A DNA stretch of 64,000 nucleotides, from contig NZ_JAFKOI010000016.1 of assembly GCF_017303315.1 (NCBI RefSeq), positions 17,045 to 81,044 of the forward strand, in the 5' to 3' direction. This stretch comes from Bacillus sp. NTK071 (lineage in GTDB: Bacteria; Bacillota; Bacilli; Bacillales; Guptibacillaceae). The position numbers were made by a program, and so were the translations under genes. Each line of letters begins with the position of its first letter. Within the stretch, counting starts at the first letter, position 1. The notes beneath the pieces are model-generated. The model ran no database searches. It was not told the DNA's origin and saw only the letters and a list, made by a program, of their open reading frames with translations. Below, piece by piece: positions 35,290 through 43,908 of this stretch.

Positions 35290-35334
35290 ATGAGAACGAA
35301 TAAGTCATGGAGATGTCAATATGAGGGTAAATAA
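35290..35334 (+). CDS. Upstream leader ORF of ytvA
   Basis: 14 codons (MRTNKSWRCQYEGK) with a strong AAAGGTGATGATAGT site, out of frame with ytvA and overlapping its first 14 nt. Its translation would run through the ytvA start and could couple or dampen initiation. Real expression is not shown. Confidence 0.35.
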   Translation: MRTNKSWRCQYEGK

Positions 35335-36109
35335 AGATCAACTCAAACGCATGAAAAAAAATGAATTCGTAAGAACAGCTATTGAATTTGTTGAAACTGG
35401 TGTTGTCATTACAGACCCAGAACTTCCAGACAATCCTATCGTTTATACAAATCGTGGCTTTCAAGATCTAAGTGGATATTCATCTGAAGAAATTCTTGGT
35501 TACAATTGTCGCTTTCTACAAGGTGTTGATACAGACCAAGAACAGATTAACAAGCTACGTTCGGCTATTAAGAACAAAGAAAAAATCAAAGTAGAAATCA
35601 AAAACTATCGTAAAAACGGACAGGCCTTCTGGAATGAATTGCAAATCTATCCAGTCTATATAGAAAGCGAGCACCAAACCTACTTTGTAGGTGTTCAGCA
35701 GGACGTTACAAAAAGAAAAGAAGCGGAGGAACGATCCGACCGTTATCTCGATCAAGTGAAGAGTTTATCGACCCCAATCGTCCCAATCGACCGCAACGTT
35801 TCCATTGTTCCACTCGTTGGTGATATTGATGATGAGCGCGTCGAATTACTTCTCCATAATGTAAGTACACATATACAGAAAAGTGGCGATGAACATTTAA
35901 TTCTTGATCTGTCCGGCGTTAGTCACTTTACAAGACAACTTCATCAAGGCGTTGATCAGTTAAATCAACTAATCAAGTTAATGGGCGCTAGGCTTATGAT
36001 TACAGGGGTTCGTCCAGAGTTCGTTCTAGAAGGAATGAAAGATGATCTAACTCTATCATCAGTGAAAAGCTTTCCATCTGTTAAACATGCGTTAAAGGAT
36101 ATTAACTAA
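35321..36109 (+). CDS. ytvA: Blue-light photoreceptor, LOV-STAS protein (YtvA type)
   Basis: Flavin-binding LOV domain (15-130) joined by a J-alpha helix to a STAS domain (150-255), 262 residues. The photoactive Cys63 lies in GYNCRFLQG (usual GRNCRFLQG). FMN contacts NRGFQ and the NGQAFWNELQIYP strand are intact. The STAS segment DLSGVSHFT resembles stressosome proteins, so light input to the sigma-B pathway is expected. GGAGATGTCAAT precedes the ATG. Confidence 0.9.
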   Translation: MRVNKDQLKRMKKNEFVRTAIEFVETGVVITDPELPDNPIVYTNRGFQDLSGYSSEEILGYNCRFLQGVDTDQEQINKLRSAIKNKEKIKVEIKNYRKNGQAFWNELQIYPVYIESEHQTYFVGVQQDVTKRKEAEERSDRYLDQVKSLSTPIVPIDRNVSIVPLVGDIDDERVELLLHNVSTHIQKSGDEHLILDLSGVSHFTRQLHQGVDQLNQLIKLMGARLMITGVRPEFVLEGMKDDLTLSSVKSFPSVKHALKDIN

Positions 36110-36127
36110 TTAATTCAAAGCCTCTCG

Positions 36128-36160
36128 AAAAGCTTTCGATTCTTGTTCGGAAGCTTTTTT
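36128..36160 (+). terminator. Terminator after ytvA
   Basis: AAAAGCTTTCGA.../TTCGGAAGCTTTTTT hairpin with one bulge, 19 nt after the stop. Confidence 0.7.
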
Positions 36161-36212
36161 AAGTCTCGCACCTAATTAAAATTAATTTGTTTTGGATAGA
36201 GAGGTCGTGCCA

Positions 36213-36968
36213 ATGATGAGTTTCTTCTCATGGTCCACTAGTCGTGATTTCGTATTATTCTCCACACCACATATTCTCTCTCTCTGTATACTTGTAATTG
36301 TGTTGTTATCGATGCTTATCCTTAAAACTCAACTGAGGCATCCTTTAACGAACGTTGTTGTACGCATCAACATCGCTATAGTGTTAGCAATGTCTGAATT
36401 AAGCTTTCATCTCTGGTTTATGTATCATGAGAAATGGGATATATCTACAACACTGCCACTTCAACTTAGCAGCATTTCCCTCTTTCTTGCTGTATTCCTT
36501 CTGCTAACAAGACGTTTCGTCGTTTTTGAAATCATTTATTTCGTGGGAACTGCGAGTGCAATCCTCGCCATGATTACACCTGACCTTGGTGTATACGCCT
36601 CTCCTCACTTCCGATTCGTACACTTTTTTATAGCTCATGGTGGCATTGTAGTAACAACCTTTTTTATGATTATGATTGAAAAGTACACCCCCACATACAA
36701 GTCTGTTTGGATAGCCTTTGTTAGCTTAAACCTTTATGTATCTCTCGTTTTCATATTAAATCTGCTCCTTGATGCAAATTACATGTATTTAATGGCTAAG
36801 CCTTCAAGCAACACGTTGCTAACATACCTTGGTCCCTGGCCATTCTATTTACTCTCACTCGAAGGCATCACAATCATCGCATTTCACCTACTTTATATAC
36901 CATTCACCTTTACTAAATGGATAAACACTGCTAAAGATAATTCCAAAACTACGCAGTTTAACAGGTAA
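36213..36968 (+). CDS. TIGR02206-family (YwaF-like) membrane protein
   Basis: 251 residues with about seven membrane segments. The order fits the YwaF/TIGR02206 family: FFSWSTSRDFVLFSTPHILS at the start, LPLQLSSISLFLAVFLLLT near 90, FVHFFIAHGGIVVTTFFM near 145, and LGPWPFYLLSLEGI near 215. The function is unknown. AGAGAGGTCGTGCCA precedes the ATG at 36213. Confidence 0.8.
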   Translation: MMSFFSWSTSRDFVLFSTPHILSLCILVIVLLSMLILKTQLRHPLTNVVVRINIAIVLAMSELSFHLWFMYHEKWDISTTLPLQLSSISLFLAVFLLLTRRFVVFEIIYFVGTASAILAMITPDLGVYASPHFRFVHFFIAHGGIVVTTFFMIMIEKYTPTYKSVWIAFVSLNLYVSLVFILNLLLDANYMYLMAKPSSNTLLTYLGPWPFYLLSLEGITIIAFHLLYIPFTFTKWINTAKDNSKTTQFNR

Positions 36969-37016
36969 ACAAATAGGATATGACATAACTATCACTAATT
37001 GAAAGGTTGAGGTCAT

Positions 37017-37289
37017 ATGAAACGGTATCAATTGATTGTAAAAGGTAAAGTTCAAGGTGTAGGATTTAGAGCCTATACCCAGCAGAAAGCAGCTCAACAT
37101 GAACTGAGTGGTTACGTTATGAACCACATGGATGGATCTGTTGAGATTGAAGCTCAAGGAGAAGATTCTACTTTGGAAAGGTTTGTTTCTACTATAAAAG
37201 AAGGAAGTCCCTATTCTTCTGTAGACGAAATCAAAACACAAGAAAAAGAAGTTCAAGATAACGAGCGTTCCTTTTCCATTCGTTATTAA
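37017..37289 (+). CDS. acyP: Acylphosphatase
   Basis: Hydrolyses carboxyl-phosphate bonds. 90 residues with the active-site Arg18 in GKVQGVGFRAYTQ and Asn36 in YVMNHMDGSVEIEAQG. AAAGGTTGAGGTCAT precedes the ATG. Stands between a membrane protein gene and a PAS-STAS gene with short gaps on both sides. Confidence 0.95.
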   Translation: MKRYQLIVKGKVQGVGFRAYTQQKAAQHELSGYVMNHMDGSVEIEAQGEDSTLERFVSTIKEGSPYSSVDEIKTQEKEVQDNERSFSIRY

Positions 37290-37354
37290 TAGAAATTGCC
37301 AAGTAGATAGACTATAATACGATTAAATGGAGTTTTTAGCTCGGGGGTAGTAAA

Positions 37355-38143
37355 TTGACAGATACAACTTTTTTCTCACAAACGGAGACGATTAGAGCTT
37401 TAAATTGCCTTGGTGATAATATCTTCGTGTGTGACTTAAACTATCATATCGTTTGGTTTAACCAACCAGCACAAGCTTTACTAGAATCGATGTTGGGTTA
37501 TCTCGGAATAGATGAGCCTAATGACCTTATAGGACGAAGTATAGATGAATTTTATAAGCACCCTTCCCATCAGAGAGGAATTTTACAACATCAACTACCT
37601 TACCAAAGCACAATTAAGCTGTTTGATCGTTTTGCAGCAAACATTGTCATCTCTGAGTACTGTGGTGAAAGTGGAGACAAAATAGGCTACATGCTGGTTT
37701 GGCGTGATGTCACTGAAGTGCAGAAAGAATTCGAAGAAAATAAGAAGCTGGTCAATGAACTATCAAACGCTATTATTCCTACTGTTATCGATAATGCCAT
37801 CCTTGTTCCTCTTATTGGAACGATGACTGATGACCGCTCGGAAAACCTTATACAGAGTGCGTTAAACTACTGTGCTACAAACAGTACTGATTACGTTCTA
37901 ATCGATTTCTCAGGGCTAACTGAAATGGGGCAAAGCTCAGCACATAAACTGTGTGAAACCATGACCAAATCACTAAGCTTAATGGGCATTACTGTTGTCT
38001 ATGTTGGAATTACAAAACGGATTGTACAGTGGTTTATTAACATAAATCTTGATCCTTCTATCCCTACCTTCGCTACATTTCGTCAGGGTATTAATTATGT
38101 GGTTAATCTCGAAGGATACTCTCTTGTTAAAATCGATGAATAA
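37355..38143 (+). CDS. PAS-STAS sensor protein, stressosome-like
   Basis: 262 residues: PAS domain (10-125), short coiled linker and STAS domain (145-255). TTG start after TCGGGGGTAGTAAA. The PAS part (NIFVCDLNYHIVWFNQPAQAL) lacks the LOV cysteine, so it senses something else. The STAS part has VLIDFSGLTEMGQSSAHKL and a VYVGITKRIVQ segment similar to RsbR proteins. With ytvA 1.2 kb upstream it may form mixed stressosomes. Confidence 0.8.
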   Translation: MTDTTFFSQTETIRALNCLGDNIFVCDLNYHIVWFNQPAQALLESMLGYLGIDEPNDLIGRSIDEFYKHPSHQRGILQHQLPYQSTIKLFDRFAANIVISEYCGESGDKIGYMLVWRDVTEVQKEFEENKKLVNELSNAIIPTVIDNAILVPLIGTMTDDRSENLIQSALNYCATNSTDYVLIDFSGLTEMGQSSAHKLCETMTKSLSLMGITVVYVGITKRIVQWFININLDPSIPTFATFRQGINYVVNLEGYSLVKIDE

Positions 38144-38145
38144 AT

Positions 38146-38176
38146 AAAAAGCTGACACTTATATGTCAGCTTTTTT
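38146..38176 (+). terminator. Terminator after the PAS-STAS gene
   Basis: AAAAAGCTGACA-CTTATA-TGTCAGCTTTTTT. Confidence 0.88.
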
Positions 38177-38185
38177 GATTCTTCT

Positions 38186-38294
38186 TTAAAGGCTCCTTTC
38201 ATATACACTGTAGCTATAAGTGTAGTGATTGATTTGAAGTGGGTTTCTCTAAAGAAAAATCTTATAATTGCAACAATCAAAAAGAGCCTTTAGA
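38186..38294. repeat. MITE-like palindromic element, copy C
   Basis: Bounded by AAAGGCTC near 38188 and AGAGCCTTT (38283-38291); contains TTGCAACAATC near the right end, shared with the copies at 3.7, 15.4 and 53.4 kb. Confidence 0.55.
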
Positions 38295-38311
38295 AACCAA
38301 CTCATCCCCTT

Positions 38312-39616
38312 CTACATTCCCTTACTAGAGAATTGTTGAAAGACGGTATTTGTATTAATAGAGTATAGTTCTTTACCAGCTACTCGATTTAATACTCGCT
38401 TGTTTCGCTCAACGGACAGCGCAAGGTTCGTTGCACCAGTTCCATGTGAGTGGTCAAGGTTTGTAAGTGTAAACACATGATTATCACGCCTATCTTTAAA
38501 AACAAGTTGTTGGTCCATTTCTACTTTAAAACGCTTCTCATCTTCCCATTCTATTTCATCAGTAATTCGATTGAACCAATCTGGAAAGTGTGGCTTGTAA
38601 CCTGTCGCAAGCACAACCTTATCTGTTTCTACTGTAAACGAATGATCCTCTTGCCATTGTCTACAATTCAAAACATAACTCTTTCCTTTCTTCTCAATTC
38701 CATTTACTTCTGTCAAAGGTTGAATCGTGACATCAGGTTGTTCTTCAGTAGAACGATGGTAAAGTAGATGATAAATATTTTTCAGAGTGGAAGGATCTAC
38801 TCCTTTTCGAAGCGTACCAAGCGTTTCTAGTGCATTCGTTCTTTCTTCAAATGGAAGTCCATGAAAATAGCTAACATAATCTGGTGAGAACACTTCTTGT
38901 CCAAGCTTAGCTTGTTCAAGCTGGAAGAAACCTGAAGATCGAGTTAACCATCGCAAGCTATAGCCATATCGTTCTTGATCATGAAGAAAATCGTAGAATA
39001 CCTCAGCAGCACTCTGTCCAGACCCAACCACTGTAACAGAATCCGATTTCTTCAGGTCTTTTTCACGATAGAGATAGTGATTTGTATGAAGAACATCTTC
39101 ATTAGAATAACCTTCAAATCCATCCGGAATGTTTGGTACGCTTCCCGTTCCGAGAACCACATGCTTCGATTTAATCACTTGAGTTTCCAATGATTTAACA
39201 TCTTCAATGGATACCTCGTAGTACTTTCCTTCTTCATGGTATATAACATCTATCACCTTCTTACCGAAGTGGCAATTAGAAAGGCTCGATGCTACCCAGC
39301 GGGTGTAAGCATTGTATTCTTTTCTTGGTATATCTAATTTATTGAAAAAGTAAAACTGATAAAGACGATTATGTTCATGCAAGTAATTAATAAAAGTATA
39401 AGGACTTTTAGGGTCTGCAATTGTTACAAGGTCCGCTAGGAAGGGCACCTGTAAATCAGCTCCATCAATTAACATTCCCGGGTGCCAACTAAACTCTTCC
39501 TTTTGATCGAAATAAATGGCATCTATTTCTGTTTGATCTGCTAGTGCTGCCATGCCTAAATTAAATGGTCCTATGCCTATTCCTACAAGATCATATAGTT
39601 TATTATCATTCTTCAA
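38312..39616 (-). CDS. Lysine/ornithine N-hydroxylase family (IucD/SidA-like)
   Basis: FAD- and NADPH-dependent monooxygenase that makes N-hydroxylated amino acids for hydroxamate siderophores. 434 residues: FAD site GIGIGPFNLGMAAL near the start, NADPH site VVGSGQSAAEVFYD near 205, and ATGYKPHFPDW near 345. The TTG at 39614-39616 follows AAAGGA with 10 nt spacing. No siderophore synthetase or Fur box is seen nearby, so the product and pathway are open. Confidence 0.85.
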   Translation of the reverse strand: MKNDNKLYDLVGIGIGPFNLGMAALADQTEIDAIYFDQKEEFSWHPGMLIDGADLQVPFLADLVTIADPKSPYTFINYLHEHNRLYQFYFFNKLDIPRKEYNAYTRWVASSLSNCHFGKKVIDVIYHEEGKYYEVSIEDVKSLETQVIKSKHVVLGTGSVPNIPDGFEGYSNEDVLHTNHYLYREKDLKKSDSVTVVGSGQSAAEVFYDFLHDQERYGYSLRWLTRSSGFFQLEQAKLGQEVFSPDYVSYFHGLPFEERTNALETLGTLRKGVDPSTLKNIYHLLYHRSTEEQPDVTIQPLTEVNGIEKKGKSYVLNCRQWQEDHSFTVETDKVVLATGYKPHFPDWFNRITDEIEWEDEKRFKVEMDQQLVFKDRRDNHVFTLTNLDHSHGTGATNLALSVERNKRVLNRVAGKELYSINTNTVFQQFSSKGM

Positions 39617-39834
39617 TGTGTTCACGTCCTTTGATCTCCATTCCATGCTCTAATGAATAGCGTAATTTAATTCAAACAGTACTATCGCATATCTTGGTTT
39701 ACCCAAAAGCTACAACTTTAAATCAATAGGCTATGTTAATGAGTGGTGTTGATTTTTGACTGATTTACGCCCTGTGATGGCCAATCAATAAGATAAACAC
39801 TAAAAACAACAAACTTTTAGAAGTGAACCTAAAA

Positions 39835-39856
39835 CAAAAACCCGCTATTAGCGGGG
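39835..39856 (-). terminator. Terminator after the DrrB-like gene
   Basis: Minus strand CCCGCTAATAGCGGG followed by TTTTTGTTTT. The rest of the 39617-39864 gap shows nothing definite. Confidence 0.8.
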
Positions 39857-39864
39857 GCAGAGTC

Positions 39865-40656
39865 TTAATCAGAGCTCACAGCTTTCGACGCACTTACGGC
39901 TGAGAACGAAATGGTAATCGCACATAACAGGGCTATGACTAGAAATCCTCTTACAAGTGGCCATGGTTCCCATCCATCAATAAAAACGGAACGCATTGCT
40001 TCAAATAAATAAGTTGTTGGATTAATTGTAGCAGCTATTTTAAGCCATCCTGCTTCGATTAACTCGTACGGTACAAATGTTGTACTTAGAAAGATAAGCG
40101 GGAAGAAAACAAATGTACCCGCCTGTGCAGACTGTGCATTTTTTGTTCGGAGTGCTACTCCGACTGAGTAACCTGCAAATGCAAGTCCCCATCCGAGCGT
40201 AAGCAAAAGGACTACAATCACTCCACCAAAACCAGCAGCTACCTCTAGACCTAGAAAATAGGCAATCACTAGAATTAATATCGTTTGAATAAGAAGCTGA
40301 AGCATTCCAGCAATAATCGGCCCAAGAACAATGGCAAGCCTTGAAGATGGTGTTAACAGAAGTCTAGAGAAATACCCATTTTCTAGATCCTTCACGAGCG
40401 CTTGTCCTGCTCCACCAGCACCACCTATTGCAGCTGAGACAATCGATACTGGGAGAATAAACGCAAGATAATTAGCTCCTTCAAATGCCGGCAGTTGCGA
40501 GATTCCGCTTAAACCACCTTCATAGACAAACAAGAAAAAAAGACTAATGATTAAATTGGGAATGAAGATAAGTGGGTTTCGAATGATGGTAACGATACTT
40601 CTTTTCGTAAAAACCAATGTATCAACAAGGAAGGATCCTTTTTTCTGTTCATTCAT
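39865..40656 (-). CDS. ABC-2 type permease (DrrB family)
   Basis: 263 residues with six membrane segments; membrane partner of the upstream ATPase in a drug or lipid exporter. Typical: RNPLIFIPNLIISLFFLFVY near 25 and ATINPTTYLFEAMRSVFIDG near 210. ATG at 40654-40656 with GAGGG 9 nt upstream; the longer frame overlapping the ATPase gene is rejected. Four bases separate the two genes. Confidence 0.85.
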   Translation of the reverse strand: MNEQKKGSFLVDTLVFTKRSIVTIIRNPLIFIPNLIISLFFLFVYEGGLSGISQLPAFEGANYLAFILPVSIVSAAIGGAGGAGQALVKDLENGYFSRLLLTPSSRLAIVLGPIIAGMLQLLIQTILILVIAYFLGLEVAAGFGGVIVVLLLTLGWGLAFAGYSVGVALRTKNAQSAQAGTFVFFPLIFLSTTFVPYELIEAGWLKIAATINPTTYLFEAMRSVFIDGWEPWPLVRGFLVIALLCAITISFSAVSASKAVSSD

Positions 40657-40660
40657 ACGC

Positions 40661-41605
40661 TCACGCCCTCTCCTTTTGTTCATTTGTAACGTTAATAAAT
40701 ACATCATCAAGTGAAGGAGGCTTCACGTTAAGCGTTTTAGGTGAGAGCTGATGTTCATCAAGCATACGAACGAGCTCAGAAAGAAGCTGAGTCCCATTTT
40801 CAGTATAGATTGTCACTTCCTCTCTTGATCGTTCCATGTTCTCGCCAACATCATTTAAGACCTCACTTGCACGTTCGGCTTCTTCTGGTTCATGAAAAAC
40901 AAGCTGAATGGCATCAAATCCGAGTGTCCTTTTCAGTTCTTCTGCACTTCCAGAAGCAACAATTCTGCCCTCATTAATAATGCTAATACGATCGGCTAAC
41001 TGATCAGCTTCTTCAAGGTATTGTGTGGTAAGAAAGATAGTCGTTCCTTCTTCTTTATTCAATCGCTTAATCTCTTTCCAAATGGCTTTCCGATTAGAAG
41101 GATCGAGTCCAGTCGTAGGTTCGTCTAGAAAAAGGATCTTGGGCTTATGCACTAACGTCAAAGCGAGATCAAGACGTCGCCTCATTCCTCCAGAATATTT
41201 TCCACAAGGTCGATCGGCTGCATCGTTTAAATCTACTAATGTGAGCAACTCACTCGCTCTCTCTTTTGCCTCTTTCTTAGTGAAACCAAAAAGTCGCGCC
41301 TGCATTTCAATTAATTCTCTTCCTGTCAAAACAGGATCTATGCCTGTTTCTTGCAATGCAACACCAATATTCCACCTAACACGTTCTGGTTGCTCATTTA
41401 CATTAACACCGCCGATTTGTATCGTACCTGAAGTTGGCTTGACAAGCGTCGTTAGAATTTGTACTGTTGTCGATTTACCAGCACCGTTCGGACCAAGAAA
41501 GGCAAAGAATTCACCTTCAGCTACCTCAAAACTAACCCCCTGAACAGCTTTCACATCGCCTTTATATGTTTTCACCAGATCATGTACTAATATCGATCCA
41601 TCCAT
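40661..41605 (-). CDS. Daunorubicin-resistance-type ABC ATPase (DrrA family)
   Basis: 314 residues. Walker A GPNGAGKSTT near 40, signature YSGGMRRRLDLALTL near 140, Walker B KILFLDEPTTGLDPSN near 158, His-loop FLTTQYLEEAD. The C-terminal extension of about 90 residues is usual for DrrA. Exports an unknown lipophilic compound together with the next gene. CGGAGGTTAGAAA precedes the ATG. Confidence 0.9.
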   Translation of the reverse strand: MDGSILVHDLVKTYKGDVKAVQGVSFEVAEGEFFAFLGPNGAGKSTTVQILTTLVKPTSGTIQIGGVNVNEQPERVRWNIGVALQETGIDPVLTGRELIEMQARLFGFTKKEAKERASELLTLVDLNDAADRPCGKYSGGMRRRLDLALTLVHKPKILFLDEPTTGLDPSNRKAIWKEIKRLNKEEGTTIFLTTQYLEEADQLADRISIINEGRIVASGSAEELKRTLGFDAIQLVFHEPEEAERASEVLNDVGENMERSREEVTIYTENGTQLLSELVRMLDEHQLSPKTLNVKPPSLDDVFINVTNEQKERA

Positions 41606-41851
41606 TTTCTAACCTCCGTTGGGCGTATTGCAAGATATGATAATGAATTACATCCACACGTTACTTAAATTCTCTTCTCATTTCATTTTATCCTTTAACA
41701 AAGTCTGCTAGGTGTATAAAAAGAAAAACCTCATCAGGTTATCAAGGTTTTACATTACGAATCTGTTAATTTCGACTTATATTACTTCGATATTCTGTTG
41801 CGAAATGAATATGTCTTTTTCTAATATAAAATTCACTTTTTCCCTTTTCAC

Positions 41852-41878
41852 AACCATGGAATAGATGTTACCATGGTT
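41852..41878. promoter_or_regulatory. Inverted repeat, possible operator
   Basis: AACCATGG and CCATGGTT separated by 11 bp, 59 bp before a small gene. No other feature is clear in the 41606-41936 gap apart from a weak AACCT/AGGTT hairpin near 41730-41755. Confidence 0.3.
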
Positions 41879-41936
41879 CACGGTTAAGGTTATAGAATAA
41901 TCCTTATAGAATTTTCATTAGAGAAAGGATGGTTCG

Positions 41937-42062
41937 ATGCATTACGGAAGCAAAGGCTGGTACGTTGAACAGCTTAAGAAACATGATGTACGTTACATTG
42001 AAGGACGCAAGACTGAGAAATTCAAGAAACACGTACTTGCATCTCTTCTTGAAAAACAATAA
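41937..42062 (+). CDS. DUF2639-family small protein
   Basis: 41 residues: MHYGSKGWYVEQLKKHDVRY then IEGRKTEKFKKHVLASLLEK. The GSKGWYVxxLK start and xGRKxExxKxHVLxxLLEK end are the DUF2639 pattern. AGAAAGGATGGTTCG precedes the ATG. The function is unknown. Confidence 0.75.
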   Translation: MHYGSKGWYVEQLKKHDVRYIEGRKTEKFKKHVLASLLEKQ

Positions 42063-42073
42063 GAAACTGCCAT

Positions 42074-42097
42074 TAAAGGGGGAGTGATCCCCCTTTA
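42074..42097. terminator. Bidirectional terminator
   Basis: TAAAGGGGG-AGTGAT-CCCCCTTTA between two convergent genes. Confidence 0.75.
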
Positions 42098-42107
42098 TAC
42101 ATAATTA

Positions 42108-42809
42108 CTATCCAAAAATACAAAGCGCTTGATACATAGGGACAAAACGGTTTTCTTTCCACTGAATAGGTGTTGAAAGAAAGCCTAGCCCATCCGCATT
42201 GTATCTCCCGATCACCCTCTGATAAATCAGTAATTCATCAACACCATCTCTTTGCAAATCAATAGGATAAACCCCTCCCGGTGGCAATACATCACCCCTA
42301 ATAGGAACTTTTAATGTACCATCTTCATTATAAATCTCTGAAAGATACTCCTTCCCCTTATATAGAAGACTCACAATATAAGTTTGCTGTAAGGTTTTAT
42401 TTTCTACTTTAGCCTGGTAATCATGAAGGTAGTTAACTGCGTACGAAAAGGCGTTATAGAAACTTTCCTGATCAAATAATAATCTCAACGATTGATTCAA
42501 ATAAGAATACAGAAAATCATACGTAATTCCACCACTCCCACCAGAGTTAGAGCGCACAAGTATTTCATTCACTTTGTTCCCAGTAAATTCTCCTAGATAA
42601 AGGGTGGGATTGTACCCACTACTTCCAGGTAGAGCAAAAGATACTTCTATTCCAGTAGCACCGTTTGTTATCATTAACACCACTTGGTCAACGAAAGGTG
42701 TATCACTTCCAAATGGTTTAGTACCTGTCAATACAACAATGTCAGGAACTCCATCTCCTGTCACATCGCCTACTTTTTGATCTAATATGATTCGATCGTT
42801 CCGATTCAT
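42108..42809 (-). CDS. VCBS/FG-GAP-like repeat protein
   Basis: 233 residues without signal peptide. The start NDRIILDQKVGDVTGDGVPD has the Asp-rich DxTGDGxPD calcium-binding loop of FG-GAP/VCBS repeats; a second GEFTGNKVNEILV and a third DLQRDGVDELLIY follow at about 75-110 residue steps, suggesting a partial beta-propeller. Spore-surface or envelope roles have been guessed for such Bacillus proteins; nothing here decides it. ATG at 42807-42809 after GAGGGGGATGCAG. Confidence 0.7.
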   Translation of the reverse strand: MNRNDRIILDQKVGDVTGDGVPDIVVLTGTKPFGSDTPFVDQVVLMITNGATGIEVSFALPGSSGYNPTLYLGEFTGNKVNEILVRSNSGGSGGITYDFLYSYLNQSLRLLFDQESFYNAFSYAVNYLHDYQAKVENKTLQQTYIVSLLYKGKEYLSEIYNEDGTLKVPIRGDVLPPGGVYPIDLQRDGVDELLIYQRVIGRYNADGLGFLSTPIQWKENRFVPMYQALCIFG

Positions 42810-42934
42810 CTGCATCCCCCTCACTATGTTTCATTACTAGTCTATGTTTAATAATTCAGTCCATTATCGTTGTAATGAAATGGAAAGGAAGCTAAACTGA
42901 TAAAAGTGAAACTTACTGAAACGAGGGATTGCCT

Positions 42935-43876
42935 ATGAAGGCGGGAATAGATCAAGATCAAACAATCGGTATTATATCAGGGGCTGGTGCTTATTTTCTA
43001 TGGGGAATTCTCCCACTTTATTGGAAACTAGTGGCAGATGTTCCTTCTGAAGAAGTGCTCGCTCATCGAATCATCTGGTCTTTTGTATTTATGATTGCTA
43101 TTCTGCTAGTACTTGGAAAGCTATCATCTTTTCAGAAAGAACTCATTTCCATACTAAGCCAACCAAAGAAACTCACTGCGATTGCGTTCGCCTCACTGTT
43201 TATTACAATCAATTGGTATGCTTTTATTTGGGCAGTCAATCACGATCATGTTATACAAACGAGCCTCGGTTATTATATTAATCCGTTGATCAGCGTGCTG
43301 CTCGGCATCCTTTTTCTTAAAGAACGTCTCTCATTCTGGCAGATGATCTCATTCGCACTTGCGACAATCGGTGTGCTAAACCTTGTATTTCGTTTCGGCG
43401 AAATTCCATGGGTTTCATTAGTTCTCGCTTTAAGTTTTAGTATTTACGGTTTGTTGAAAAAAACTGCCAGACTTGGCGCACTAACTGGACTTACCATTGA
43501 AACGTTGTTTATCACACCATTTGCATTGATTTACCTTATCAGTGTCCGTGATAGCGTTGGAGATGCCCTTTACGTAGAAAACACGACGATTCTCGCCCTA
43601 TTACTTGGTGCAGGTATCGTTACAGCTGTGCCATTATTACTCTTCGCAACTGGCGCTAACCGAATCTCGCTTTCTATGATTGGGTTTCTCCAATACATTG
43701 CACCAACTCTAATGTTGATTCAGGGAGTGTTTCTGTATGACGAAACATTTACCTCTGCTCACTTCATTAGTTTTGTATTGATCTGGGCAGCATTGCTGAT
43801 CTTCACACTTTCTCGCACAAAGATATTTCAGCGCATAGAGCCAAAAGCCTTTCAAGAAAAACATTCGTTATCTTAA
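42935..43876 (+). CDS. rarD: RarD-type EamA permease
   Basis: 313 residues with ten membrane segments, drug/metabolite transporter superfamily. RarD hallmarks: GAYFLWGILPLYWKLVADVP near residue 15, ITINWYAFIWAVNHDHVIQ near 90, and SLGYYINPLISVLLG near 110. ACGAGGGATTGCCT precedes the ATG. The substrate is unknown. Confidence 0.9.
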   Translation: MKAGIDQDQTIGIISGAGAYFLWGILPLYWKLVADVPSEEVLAHRIIWSFVFMIAILLVLGKLSSFQKELISILSQPKKLTAIAFASLFITINWYAFIWAVNHDHVIQTSLGYYINPLISVLLGILFLKERLSFWQMISFALATIGVLNLVFRFGEIPWVSLVLALSFSIYGLLKKTARLGALTGLTIETLFITPFALIYLISVRDSVGDALYVENTTILALLLGAGIVTAVPLLLFATGANRISLSMIGFLQYIAPTLMLIQGVFLYDETFTSAHFISFVLIWAALLIFTLSRTKIFQRIEPKAFQEKHSLS

Positions 43877-43882
43877 TTAAGT

Positions 43883-43908
43883 AAATCCCACACGCGTGGG
43901 ATTTTTTA
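43883..43908. terminator. Terminator after rarD
   Basis: AAATCCCAC-ACGC-GTGGGATTTTTT. Confidence 0.85.
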
